Shown here: one piece after another, positions 55,599 to 63,773 of the stretch
Layout: each line of letters begins with the position of its first letter
Position numbering within the stretch: the stretch's first letter is position 1
The notes under the pieces: model-generated
Database searches by the model: none
Seen by the model: only the letters and a program-made list of their open reading frames with translations
What the model was told of the DNA's origin: nothing
Program-made: the position numbers and the translations under genes
Origin: Fischerella sp. CENA71
Lineage (GTDB): Bacteria > Cyanobacteriota > Cyanobacteriia > Cyanobacteriales > Nostocaceae
Direction of reading: 5' to 3'
Length of the DNA: 64,000 bases
Assembly (NCBI GenBank): GCA_024239075.1
Contig: JANBVI010000020.1
Coordinates: 186,001 to 250,000, forward strand

Positions 55599-55949
55599 TA
55601 AATTAACTTCACTGCGTAGGAATTTAATTTCGGAAACTGTAAATAAGAAAACACCACTTTCATGATTGTCATAAGGACAAAGCAAAGCTATCTTAGGAGC
55701 ATTACAGGGATGAATCTTTGCAAATTAAGAGTTTTGGCTGTTTTGGAGTGGTCAAAAAAACTCGTGCATTAGCCATTGTTAAGTTGCTTATCGAAAAACC
55801 GACACATTGCCTTACCTGGAACTTGCGGATATTTCTTACATTCTTAAATGTAAGCAACGCTTGCGGTGATTATTAAGCTATCAAAGCTTAATTACTGTGG
55901 CGTCTGTTTCCATGTCGTTACGGTGCAGTACCACTCCCAATCAAAGATC
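55599..55949. other. Spacer upstream of the HetZ-related gene
   Basis: No gene. A TTCTTACATTCTTAAATGTAAGCAA segment (short ACATT/AATGT dyad) lies near 55837-55858. An open frame in phase with the regulator extends back to 55866 but looks like translated spacer. No GTA-N8-TAC NtcA site was found by eye. Confidence 0.45.
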
Positions 55950-57140
55950 ATGAAAGCTAATTCTGCTAATCTACCAACTGTTACACCGATTTCTCACAGC
56001 TACAGCGATGCTTTAATTCAATTTTTATATAAAGAAATACAAGCACACTCGAAAGCAGCACCTGGTTGTATGCAAGCTGTGGCAATGCGTATAGCCAAAG
56101 AAGTAGAGCGTATATGTGAGAAAAGTCATCGTATTCAAAAATCAGGGCAACTCAAGACTTGGTTATTAACTTTAGGACGCCATCGTTTACAAAAATGCTT
56201 GCATTATTACCGATTGGGTTCCAAGCAGGGACGGGTAGAATTACATAGTTGCTTAGGTGCGATGGTATATCGTCATATTGGCATTCCCGGAACTGAATTA
56301 GGATTTCAAGCTCGCTACAACTTAATTGAAGATTTCCTCCAAGCATTTTATATTGAGGCAATCAAAGCTTTCCGCCGAGAAAATGAATTAGCCGAAGATT
56401 ATACCCCCCACACTCTGCTACAGCTAGCGGAATACATGGCTTTTACAGAACAATATGCGAAACGTCGCATTAATCTAGCTGGCGGCGCTAATCAGCAGTT
56501 GATTATCCTGCGCGCTCAAACTTTTGCTCGGCGTCTACCGCAAGAAACAAATGTAGATTTTGAAATGGCTACAGAAACTGCTAAGACTGAAGATGCAGAA
56601 TCCTATCAGCGGAATTCAGCGGTGCAACAGTTGCGATCGCAAATGATTTCTCAACCAAGTTTTGATTTAGCTGAAGATAGTGAACGCGATCGCGTCATTT
56701 CAGAATTGACCAAATATTTTGAATCCCAAGGCCAACACGATTGTATTGATTATCTCGTATTAAAACTTCAAGATTTATCAGCACCAGAAATTGACCAAAT
56801 TCTTGGTTTAACCAGTCGCCAGCGAGATTATCTCCAACAACGTTTTAAATACCATGTGGAAAAGTTTGCTCGTACCCATCATTGGCAATTAGTTCATCAA
56901 TGGTTGGGTGTGGGTTTAGAACAAAAGCTAGGCTTGTCTTCTCAACAGTGGGAACGCTTTTTAGATGAGCTTTCTGAGCAACAACGGCAGATATTGCAAC
57001 TTAAAGCTGCTAAACACACAGATCAAGCGATCGCTAAAACCCTCAAATGCACTCCCAAACAACTGCAAAAGCGCTGGACTCAGTTGTTAGAACAAGCATG
57101 GGCTATCCGCAATGGAAATGCAGAAGTTCAGACTGGTTGA
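55950..57140 (+). CDS. HetZ-related DNA-binding regulator
   Basis: 396 aa from the ATG at 55950. The N-terminal part reads SYSDALIQFLYKEIQAHS then GQLKTWLLTLGRHRLQKCLHYYRLGSKQGRVELHSCLGAMVYRHI (in parts). It is the conserved block of the HetZ family, which controls heterocyst commitment in Anabaena. The C-terminal part has two sigma region 4-like HTH segments (APEIDQILGLTSRQRDYLQQRF and QQRQILQLKAAKHTDQAIAKTLKCTPKQLQKRW). In Anabaena hetZ is followed by patU genes; none follow here, so this may be a HetZ paralog rather than HetZ itself. It is a good marker of the filamentous lineage. Confidence 0.75.
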   Translation: MKANSANLPTVTPISHSYSDALIQFLYKEIQAHSKAAPGCMQAVAMRIAKEVERICEKSHRIQKSGQLKTWLLTLGRHRLQKCLHYYRLGSKQGRVELHSCLGAMVYRHIGIPGTELGFQARYNLIEDFLQAFYIEAIKAFRRENELAEDYTPHTLLQLAEYMAFTEQYAKRRINLAGGANQQLIILRAQTFARRLPQETNVDFEMATETAKTEDAESYQRNSAVQQLRSQMISQPSFDLAEDSERDRVISELTKYFESQGQHDCIDYLVLKLQDLSAPEIDQILGLTSRQRDYLQQRFKYHVEKFARTHHWQLVHQWLGVGLEQKLGLSSQQWERFLDELSEQQRQILQLKAAKHTDQAIAKTLKCTPKQLQKRWTQLLEQAWAIRNGNAEVQTG

Positions 57141-57245
57141 AGCTTTTATTGCTTTTATTGCTTATTAGTTAAGATTGGCTAATTTCTCTAATTTTTTGGT
57201 TGTAGATGCCTATTCTAAATAAATTACTTACATATTCCCTATTTT

Positions 57246-57261
57246 ACCCCATCAATGGGGT
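57246..57261. repeat. ACCCCAT hairpin
   Basis: Perfect 7-bp stem ACCCCAT / ATGGGGT with a 2-nt loop. The T-run needed for a terminator is absent. Confidence 0.5.
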
Positions 57262-57411
57262 AACGACTATAGGGAAACGCCATGTTTAGCACCTCTCAAA
57301 TAGTCCAGAAAAAAGCAAAATTTTAATCTTTTTATTTTATTAAATTTAAATTGTATATTTCATATATTCTTAAATAATTTTTATAAAAAACAAATAATTT
57401 GGAACAACAAT

Positions 57412-57470
57412 ATCCCCGACTTCTACTCTCCGGGAAGCCACCCGCAGAGTGTTTTCAAGAAGTCGGGGAT
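57412..57470. repeat. ATCCCCGACTTCT palindrome element
   Basis: Perfect 13-bp arms ATCCCCGACTTCT (57412-57424) and AGAAGTCGGGGAT (57458-57470) around a 33-nt loop. A related shorter form is at ~20680-20703. Confidence 0.8.
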
Positions 57471-57695
57471 ATGACTCTCTTAATAACTACACGAAATGAT
57501 ATGAGAACAAAAAAAGTGAAAGCTAGAAAAGTGCCATTTTTATTAATAAACATGCTAAAATCCAATTTTGTGAAAGTTTTTAAAAAACTCAAACCAACAA
57601 TCGCATCACATTTTTGAGGCGGGAGTGTCAAAATATATATAAATCGTGCAGATCACAAAAAACCTACAGTTAAGAGCAAGGCAGTTTAAAATCAA

Positions 57696-57902
57696 ATGTT
57701 TGATGGATTTTGGGATAACGTCTTTCGCTACCAGCGCTACTTCATCACTACCCTGTTAGGCATTTTGTTGAACACGTTCGCGCCATTAGCACCCTTGTTA
57801 AAACGCCCAGTAACATTAATTGCCCTCTTGGGCTTTTTAGCTGGTGGACTAGTATTCGTAACTCTGACCCTACGCGCCATGCTGGGTTTGAGTACAATTT
57901 GA
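57696..57902 (+). CDS. ycf33: Ycf33/DUF751 family small membrane protein
   Basis: 68 aa with two hydrophobic helices (FITTLLGILLNTFAPLAPLL and VTLIALLGFLAGGLVFVTLTLRAML, in parts). It matches the Ycf33/DUF751 family of cyanobacteria and algal plastids; a role around photosystem I cyclic electron flow has been proposed for Ycf33 and is not testable here. It precedes rbfA by ~100 bp, a pairing I recall from other cyanobacteria. Confidence 0.87.
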   Translation: MFDGFWDNVFRYQRYFITTLLGILLNTFAPLAPLLKRPVTLIALLGFLAGGLVFVTLTLRAMLGLSTI

Positions 57903-58003
57903 ATTCAAACTATATAGAGGATGTATTCTCAAAACTGGATCAGGTAAACTGACAAAAACAGAAAAATAACGTAGTACAACCTCTGTGAGGAGGCATGATT
58001 TTT

Positions 58004-58408
58004 ATGGCTACAAATCGCCGCGTTTCCCGCGTTGCTGAATTAATTAAACGGGAAGTTAGCCAAATGCTACTCAATGGCATAAAAGATGACCGTGTGGGTA
58101 CAGGAATGGTAAGTGTTACCGATGTTGACGTTTCTGGCGATTTGCAACACGCTAAAATCTATGTGTCAATATATGGCACAGAAGAAGCAAAAGCAGAAAC
58201 AATGGCTGGCTTGAAGTCTGCGACAGGTTACGTTCGTAGCGAACTCGGCGCACGAGTGCGCCTACGCCGCACACCAGAGGTAGTGTTTATCGAAGACCGT
58301 TCCATAGAACGCGGTACAAAAGTGTTATCGCTATTGAACCAACTCGAACTTCAACGTAAACCAGAAAATTTGAAAGATGATGGCGAAAATGGTACAGAAG
58401 ATGTCTAA
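58004..58408 (+). CDS. rbfA: 30S ribosome-binding factor A
   Basis: 134-aa KH-fold factor for late maturation of the 16S rRNA 5' end and cold adaptation. Motifs are [51 protein letters not shown] and [20 protein letters not shown] (described in parts). I choose the ATG at 58004 because GAGGAGG is ten bases upstream; the ATG at 57995 is too close to it. It has the usual acidic C-terminal tail. Confidence 0.95.
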   Translation: MATNRRVSRVAELIKREVSQMLLNGIKDDRVGTGMVSVTDVDVSGDLQHAKIYVSIYGTEEAKAETMAGLKSATGYVRSELGARVRLRRTPEVVFIEDRSIERGTKVLSLLNQLELQRKPENLKDDGENGTEDV

Positions 58409-58465
58409 TCTGCGAAATCTGTAACTTAAACTACTATTTCTTGGCAGAAATTAGCTATGCATTTT

Positions 58466-58493
58466 ACAGACACGACCTGTTCGTGTCTGTTTC
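58466..58493 (+). terminator. Terminator-like palindrome after rbfA
   Basis: 10-bp stem ACAGACACGA / TCGTGTCTGT with loop CCTGT, then TTTC, 57 bp past the rbfA stop. It is also worded like the dispersed AGACGCGA palindrome at 31821. Confidence 0.65.
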
Positions 58494-58647
58494 AATATCT
58501 TTAATGAGGTTTTGGTGGCGCTTTGGCACCGCTAGAAAAGACTTTACATTTATTTACATACTACACCTCTTGCAAAAATAATAAAGAATCCCTCCCAAAT
58601 CCTTCTCGAAACGGAGAGAGATTTTTTCGTTTGAGGAGGAGTGATTG

Positions 58648-58761
58648 CAATACGGTTCGGATAAGACAAATCGATTGGCATCTAAACCCTGTAGAGACGT
58701 GCCATGGCACGTCTCTACATGCCCAAATCATGACGAAAAATTCTTAACCGAACCGTATTGA
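58648..58761. mobile_element. MITE-like element, copy 1
   Basis: 114 bp. The ends CAATACGGTTCGGATAAGA and TTCTTAACCGAACCGTATTG are inverted repeats, perfect over 13 bp. The centre is a perfect 28-bp palindrome (58691-58718, GTAGAGACGTGCC arm). Direct repeats GAGTGATTG flank it (58639-58647 and 58762-58770). It has no coding capacity. It aligns with copy 2 at 38322-38436 in the reverse sense over its full length. Confidence 0.85.
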
Positions 58762-59799
58762 GAGTGATTGTTTATTGCTGTAGATAGTTCTTTGTGGACG
58801 AATAGATTATCTATGCTATCTGCTGTGTAAATCTGATGATTGATTCCGGTCTTGATTTGCGAAGGCTGTATTGCAGGAAAATTTCATAGTTATAGGTTAA
58901 TGGTTGAATTTTGTTTTTTATTGATAACCATTGAAAAACTTAACAGTCAATAACTAGCAACTAACTGATACTACATACTTTCCCATGCATTAGAAACTTC
59001 GTAATCATTTTTCTCAGCTATGAGAAGAATTTATAACATCAAACAAAGTTAACAATCAATGACAAAATGGTTTACGTTGCTTAATGTTGATGCATAAATA
59101 AATACAATGTAATTTATTTATGCATATGATTTCAGCAATTTTACTGTTAACTAAAGATGGAATATGTAATTCAATTATGTGAACTCCAAATCACCACAAC
59201 AGCTAGCTTAGAGGTATATCAACATAATCTAAAATCACCATCAAGATTGCTACAAATATTCCAATGAGGAAATTTGTTTGGTAGTAGTGTTAAACTTCAG
59301 CTACTGGTTAAAAGTTTATTTAAGAAATAATTAACAAACAAACCTCTATAAGCTTGAGTGGTGTATTGTAGCCCTTATCGCTTGCAGCAGTTTATACATA
59401 TATTTCAACCAGATATTCTCTGTTTGTTTTTCCATATAAAATGCTAGCGTCCAGGACAGCTAATTACATAGATACTTGAGTATGTTATGCATTTATTTGG
59501 CCAATATATGGTTTTTGTCTATGGATACTAATATTTAATGACTGCCCTGTTCAAAGCAAGCAAACATTAACCCTAACAACAATTTGAATAATTTGATTTC
59601 AGGGAGTAAAAATAAAATGTCATGAGTATTTGACAAATTTAACATTTATTTACATAATTTTATGATGTGTAGCGTCAAAATGAAAATAGTTCCGTATACC
59701 AAATTACAAAATCCCAGTTATAGGCCTACTCATTGCTATGTTTGTTCCTAACAGATTTTTGGGAACACTACTTAACGTGTAAAATTCTGAGTAAAGATC

Positions 59800-60036
59800 A
59801 TGAGTGTTAATACGGTGCCCTCTATCAGCTACTACTCTTTAGACGTGATTCAAGACGAAGCGCGACAACTTGTACAGAAGGGAGTGGTTAGCAGACAGCA
59901 ACCAATATATACTCTCTGCCAGTACATACCAGCTCGTGAGTGGGTGTGTATTGAATGTGAATTAGAAAAGTGCGACTTCCTCTTACGCGATCGCATCGGC
60001 GATCTGATTGGTCGGGAAGAATGGGAAAACGACTAA
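59800..60036 (+). CDS. DUF4327 family protein
   Basis: 78 aa. The chain (YYSLDVIQDEARQLVQKGVVSRQQPIYTLCQYIPAREWVCIECELEKCDFLLRDRIGDLIGREEWEND, in parts) is the near-invariant core of DUF4327, a cyanobacteria-restricted family. Cysteines at ~40, 50 and 53 plus one at ~58 could bind a metal, but this is unproven. The function is unknown. It stands alone after the long non-coding region. Confidence 0.88.
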   Translation: MSVNTVPSISYYSLDVIQDEARQLVQKGVVSRQQPIYTLCQYIPAREWVCIECELEKCDFLLRDRIGDLIGREEWEND

Positions 60037-60382
60037 TCAACAGAAAACGATTGATATTAGATTGGGAAGATATCTATTTGGAGGTGTGAATTTTCTCACA
60101 AAAGATTCAGCGCCCAATTCCAAGGAAGTCTCTGGTTTTGATTAGTCTTTCCCGATCTAGACTTTTGTAACGACTTATCTGTTATCTGTTCTTACTGTTT
60201 TTGCTCAAGCAATGTGTACGCCACATTTTGAGGCGTCAATACACAGAGCCTGAATTTGATTTAATTTGGTTTATTGATTATGCCGGAGTAGTTGGATTTT
60301 GGCAACTGCTCCGGTAATTTTTTGTTTTAATTTAGTGGTGAGTGGTGAGTTCCAATCAACCACCAACAAATAAGACCCAAAT
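60037..60382. other. Spacer after DUF4327 with a strong terminator
   Basis: ~250 bp without a frame precede the terminator at 60283-60324. This may be a long 3' UTR of DUF4327, or it may contain an independent small RNA. Confidence 0.5.
60283..60324 (+). terminator. Strong intrinsic terminator 250 bp after DUF4327
   Basis: 12-bp stem CCGGAGTAGTTG / CAACTGCTCCGG (one U-G wobble) with an 8-nt loop, followed by TAATTTTTTG. Confidence 0.8.
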
Positions 60383-60736
60383 CTACCTGACTTCCTCCAA
60401 ATATAAATTCACATCTTCGATGACACGGGTGAGTTCTGCTTCCGTAGTCAAGCGAATGTTGACGTCACGAATGGTAAGTAAAACCTTTGCAGCAAAAGGT
60501 GTAGGCCAAATATTGGGGTTACAAAAAATCTCTAAAAATACTTCTCCTGTATAACGATATTCCATTGGGCGTTGGGGACTGGCTTTTCCAGCACCCGGAA
60601 CAGCTTTAGTAGCAACCACTTTGAGACTAGTCATCAACTGTTCCAGCGCTGCTTTTAGTTCCTGTGCTGCTTGGGGTGAAAAGCTAAAACAGACAGAACC
60701 CTCAACCAAGTTAAGTGTCAGGTGATTTCCAGACAT
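60383..60736 (-). CDS. Conserved cyanobacterial hypothetical protein
   Basis: 117 aa, soluble, without a recognisable domain. It has a beta-rich start (LTLNLVEGSVCFSFSPQAAQELKAALEQLMTSL), a variable linker (GAGKASPQRPMEYR) and a C-terminal part NPNIWPTPFAAKVLLTIRDVNIRLTTEAELTRVIEDVNLYLEEV (in parts). Composition and codon use are like those of neighbours. It is probably a real gene of unknown function. The preceding terminator faces it from the opposite strand. Confidence 0.7.
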   Translation of the reverse strand: MSGNHLTLNLVEGSVCFSFSPQAAQELKAALEQLMTSLKVVATKAVPGAGKASPQRPMEYRYTGEVFLEIFCNPNIWPTPFAAKVLLTIRDVNIRLTTEAELTRVIEDVNLYLEEVR

Positions 60737-61167
60737 GAGCTATTGTTTAGATTTTTAGTACAGATACCATTTTCCTGGTAGAGGTAACATCCAGATTCGT
60801 TTGTTTGTCAATGGTAATGATTCGCAAAATCTCAAGAAAGTGTTATTGGTTGTTTGGCAACGGAATTGAAAATCATGATTTTAGCTCAACTCCATCAAAC
60901 AGAGGAGTAGAGTAAAAGACCAAGAAAACTAAAAAAATCCTCTGACAAATGCTAATAAATATAGTTGTTTGAGTAATGGTATAGCCCAATTATAATCAGG
61001 TTTGTAGTTGCTGTTAATTAAAAAATATTTCAATAAAGCACGGTAATAAATTGGCGTTATAGCAAGATAAAATCCTTACTGCGTAAGAGTTTGATACATT
61101 TTATTGATGTATTTAGTTCTACACTTAGAACTCATAGAACATCATAGTTAAAATTTAAAATTCCTCT
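60737..61167. other. 430-bp divergent spacer
   Basis: AT-rich; between the hypothetical gene and the CDF transporter gene. No frame, repeat or strong hairpin seen. Confidence 0.4.
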
Positions 61168-62070
61168 ATGTCTTTAGATAACCGGGCCACAGTTAGAAAA
61201 GTTTTAATCATCACTCTGTTCCTCAATATCTTTGTGATGCTATTAAAAGCAGTTGTTGGTAAATTGACAGGTTCTTTAAGTTTGTTAGCTGACGCCTTGC
61301 ATAGCATCACCGATAGCGCAAACAATATATTGGGATTGATTGCTAGCCGATTTTCTTCACCACAGCCCGATCGCGAACATCCCTATGGACACCTAAAATT
61401 TGAAGCAGTCGGTGCTTTAGGAATTTCGGCGTTTTTGGGTATAGCCTGTTTTGAAATTCTTCAAGGTGCTGTCGAACGCATTCTCAATGGTGGTGAACCG
61501 GTACGAATCTCACCACCAGAATTGTGGTTATTACTAGTTGTATTAGGTGTGAATATTTTTGTCACCTATTACGAACGCCACGTAGGTGTAAAAGTCGGTA
61601 GCCCGATTTTGATCGCCGATGCTAAACATACCATGAGTGATGTTTGGGTAACTATTTCCGTGATTGGCGGTTTGATTGGTGTATGGTTGGGTTATCAGTG
61701 GTTAGATGTGGCGTTAGCTTTTCCTGTAGCTTTGTTAGTTTTTTGGAGTGCCTGGACAGTTTTAAAAGAAAATTTACCTTGGCTTGTGGATCAAATTGCG
61801 ATCGCACCGGAACTCATTCATGCGATCGCCCTTTCTGTCCCTGGAGTGATCAACTGCCATGATATAGCGTCTCGTGGTGTTGTTGGTCGCCAAGCTTTTA
61901 TTGAGATGCATTTAATAGTTGATGCTCAAGATGTGCAAACAGCCCATCGCATCACTGAAGAAGTAGAAAAACGACTAGAAGAACGCTTTCGCCCAGTACG
62001 GATTCTAATTCACGTCGAACCACCAGAGTATCGCTCAGAGCAAATTAGCTTTGGCTCTAACTCAAACTAG
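61168..62070 (+). CDS. Cation diffusion facilitator family transporter
   Basis: 300 aa. Six transmembrane helices with metal-site residues in LLADALHSITDSANN (helix II) and LIADAKHTMSDVWV (helix V), followed by a cytosolic ferredoxin-like domain (~210-290, HRITEEVEKRLEERFRPVRILIHVEP). It should export Zn(II), Co(II), Fe(II) or Mn(II) by proton exchange. The D-X3-D / H-X3-D pattern in the transport site allows Zn or similar metals; the exact ion is not certain. Confidence 0.92.
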   Translation: MSLDNRATVRKVLIITLFLNIFVMLLKAVVGKLTGSLSLLADALHSITDSANNILGLIASRFSSPQPDREHPYGHLKFEAVGALGISAFLGIACFEILQGAVERILNGGEPVRISPPELWLLLVVLGVNIFVTYYERHVGVKVGSPILIADAKHTMSDVWVTISVIGGLIGVWLGYQWLDVALAFPVALLVFWSAWTVLKENLPWLVDQIAIAPELIHAIALSVPGVINCHDIASRGVVGRQAFIEMHLIVDAQDVQTAHRITEEVEKRLEERFRPVRILIHVEPPEYRSEQISFGSNSN

Positions 62071-62378
62071 CAAATCATTCTTGTGTTAGACCTGTTCTCT
62101 GACTCCAGATAGGGGCTTTATCTGTAAGATTATTAGTATCTTAGTAGCATAGTAAAACGCACTGGCAGAACGTTTTACCGTTGTGGTTCTTTGCTACTTT
62201 TGGAAGGAGAGCGACGTCACAGAAGTAGACAGTGCTGATAATAAAGAGGTCTAGATAGTTGTGGAGTTTTTGTCGCTTCCTCCACTTTGCTACGATCAAC
62301 AGGAAGATTAAATTCTTCCTACAGAACGGTTGAAGATCGTGGATATCTAGTCTGTTTATCAAAGGTCAATGAGCATTC
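62071..62378. other. Spacer with a GTAAAACG dyad
   Basis: GTAAAACG (62152-62159) and CGTTTTAC (62171-62178) form a perfect 8-bp dyad with an 11-bp spacer. A 73-codon minus-strand frame across the stretch is not supported by any family resemblance. Confidence 0.4.
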
Positions 62379-62915
62379 GTGCTGATCTCGAACTTTTATT
62401 ATCGATATCGCCACGTATGCTTATTTGCCATTTTGAAAATTCATAAGTTTTCAAGCGAACATGATATAACATTTCAATCGCTAGGAATAACAGTTATTAT
62501 CTTAAGCTTTTGGATGAATATGAATGTATATGCACAATCATCTGTGAAACCAGACATTCCGACTATAATTCAGCAAGCAAAAGATGCTTGGGTTAGTCTT
62601 GATGGCGATGCTCTAGCAAAATTGTTTACACCTGATGGTGAACTTATCGTACCTGGTTATAGGTGGCAGGGACAAGCACAAATCAGGGAGGCGGTTTCCT
62701 CAATTGCTCAACAGTCGCAGGATATCAAGATTGATATTGCGCGGATAATCATTTGTGGTGAACAAGCAGTTATTGAATGGCGTTACCAAGAAACGGAAAA
62801 AGCTACTCGTCATCGAAAAATTACTGATGATGCGATCGTAGTAGATTTTCGAGATGGTCAAATCAGCCGTTGGCGAGAATATTTTGATACTAAAACACCA
62901 TCATCTATTCAGTAA
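62379..62915 (+). CDS. Secreted NTF2/SnoaL-like protein
   Basis: 178 aa with a GTG start as the longest frame. The first ~53 residues include a hydrophobic segment (LGITVIILSFWMNMNVYAQ) that resembles a signal peptide ending at AQS; the real start may be later than 62379. The mature part is an SnoaL/DUF4440-type domain: IIQQAKDAWVSLDGDALAKLFTPDGELIVPGYRWQG, then AVIEWRYQE and IVVDFRDGQISRWREYFD (described in parts). Such domains are enzymes or binding modules; none can be specified. Its end overlaps the end of the response regulator gene by 11 bp. Confidence 0.78.
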   Translation: MLISNFYYRYRHVCLFAILKIHKFSSEHDITFQSLGITVIILSFWMNMNVYAQSSVKPDIPTIIQQAKDAWVSLDGDALAKLFTPDGELIVPGYRWQGQAQIREAVSSIAQQSQDIKIDIARIIICGEQAVIEWRYQETEKATRHRKITDDAIVVDFRDGQISRWREYFDTKTPSSIQ

Positions 62916-63345
62916 CTAGCACATTGGCGACGGCTGCAACTAAATTATCTGGGTCTACAGGTTTAGCTATGTGAGTTTGAAAGCCAGCTTCTAGGGCGCG
63001 GACACGATCTTCACTATCAGCATAGGCTGTTAATGCGATCGCTGGTACATTTCCTCCTTTTTCTGCTTTTAAGTCACGGATCTTACGAATAAGAGTATAG
63101 CCATCCTCATCTGGCATACCAATATCACAAACTAAAACATCCGGTTGTAACTGTGGTAACACTTCTAGAGCTTTTGCTGCTGACGCAACTGTAGTCACAC
63201 TAGCTCCGTCTGTTTCCAATACGGTAGAAATATAAAAGCGGCTATCTTCATCGTCATCTACGACGAGGATTTTTAATCTAGCAAGAGGGAGAGAAGATAA
63301 CGTAGCGTCTCTTGCAAGATTGGAAAAAAGAGAATTATCTCTCAT
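62905..63345 (-). CDS. CheY-like single-domain response regulator
   Basis: 146 aa. The receiver has VVDDDEDSR (acidic pocket), phospho-acceptor in VLVCDIGMPDEDGYTLI, the switch ALTAYA, and AKPVDPDNLVAAV with the conserved lysine. The pattern matches the receivers often found at the C terminus of cyanobacterial hybrid kinases. It is transcribed divergently from the bacteriophytochrome-type sensor gene at 63774, a plausible partner. Confidence 0.92.
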   Translation of the reverse strand: MRDNSLFSNLARDATLSSLPLARLKILVVDDDEDSRFYISTVLETDGASVTTVASAAKALEVLPQLQPDVLVCDIGMPDEDGYTLIRKIRDLKAEKGGNVPAIALTAYADSEDRVRALEAGFQTHIAKPVDPDNLVAAVANVLVTE

Positions 63346-63773
63346 TACTTTAGTCCCTCCTTTTTCCTCAGAATTTTTTGATATTCTTTGAGTAATTTTA
63401 CTGTGTTAGCGTCCTTTATCCATCTATCCAGACATTCTTGGCAAAATAGTCATCGCTACATGTAAATTCATCCTTAAAATAGCTTATATCAACCAGATGC
63501 TAGAATTCCGGCGTTTTGTACTTGTGAGTGTGGCATTTTTATAGTTTCTAATAACTAGAAGTCTCTCTCAATAAAGTTTTAAGTTTGTTAAATAATATTA
63601 ATGAATCTCAGTTTTTGTATTTTATCAGTTTGTGAAAATGTTTAGAATAATAAAGACAAAATTTTACGTATCACAAAAACAGAATCAACATCAAAACCCA
63701 ACTTAACTATGTTCGTTATACGTAATCTAAGTAGCAACATTGTATATTTAGTAGGGCTTGTCAAAACGTGAAT
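63346..63773. other. Divergent spacer between the response regulator and sensor genes
   Basis: 430 bp, AT-rich, no repeat of note. It should contain promoters in both directions. An AAAGAGG ribosome-like site lies at 63780, inside the called coding frame, and could support the ATG at 63789 instead. Confidence 0.45.

Larger units (their letters stand above)
57141..57695. other. 555-bp spacer with two palindromes
   Basis: Holds a short ACCCCAT-CA-ATGGGGT hairpin (57246-57261) 105 bp after the HetZ-related gene, and the larger palindrome 57412-57470. A 72-codon frame at 57399-57617 runs across that palindrome and is not called. Confidence 0.55.
58409..59799. other. 1.39-kb gene-free region between rbfA and DUF4327
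   Basis: The longest non-coding span of the window. It contains the terminator-like hairpin 58466-58490, the MITE-like element 58648-58761, and then ~1 kb of AT-rich DNA without a supported frame. The best short frame is 59157-59267 (36 codons, MEYVIQLCELQITTTASLEVYQ...), which is not enough to call. Confidence 0.6.

Noticed and set aside
57399-57617. 72-codon plus-strand frame
   Set aside because: Its first third is the palindromic repeat 57412-57470 translated; no family resemblance.
58523-58747. 74-codon plus-strand frame
   Set aside because: Spans most of the MITE-like element at 58648-58761 and has no protein features.
59157-59267. 36-codon frame MEYVIQLCELQ...
   Set aside because: Plausible composition but no ribosome site, no recognised homolog and very short; listed only so it can be checked.
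62141-62362. 73-codon minus-strand frame, considered as a transposase remnant
   Set aside because: No DDE or other transposase motif; crosses the GTAAAACG dyad; composition rich in Phe, Leu, Cys and Lys.
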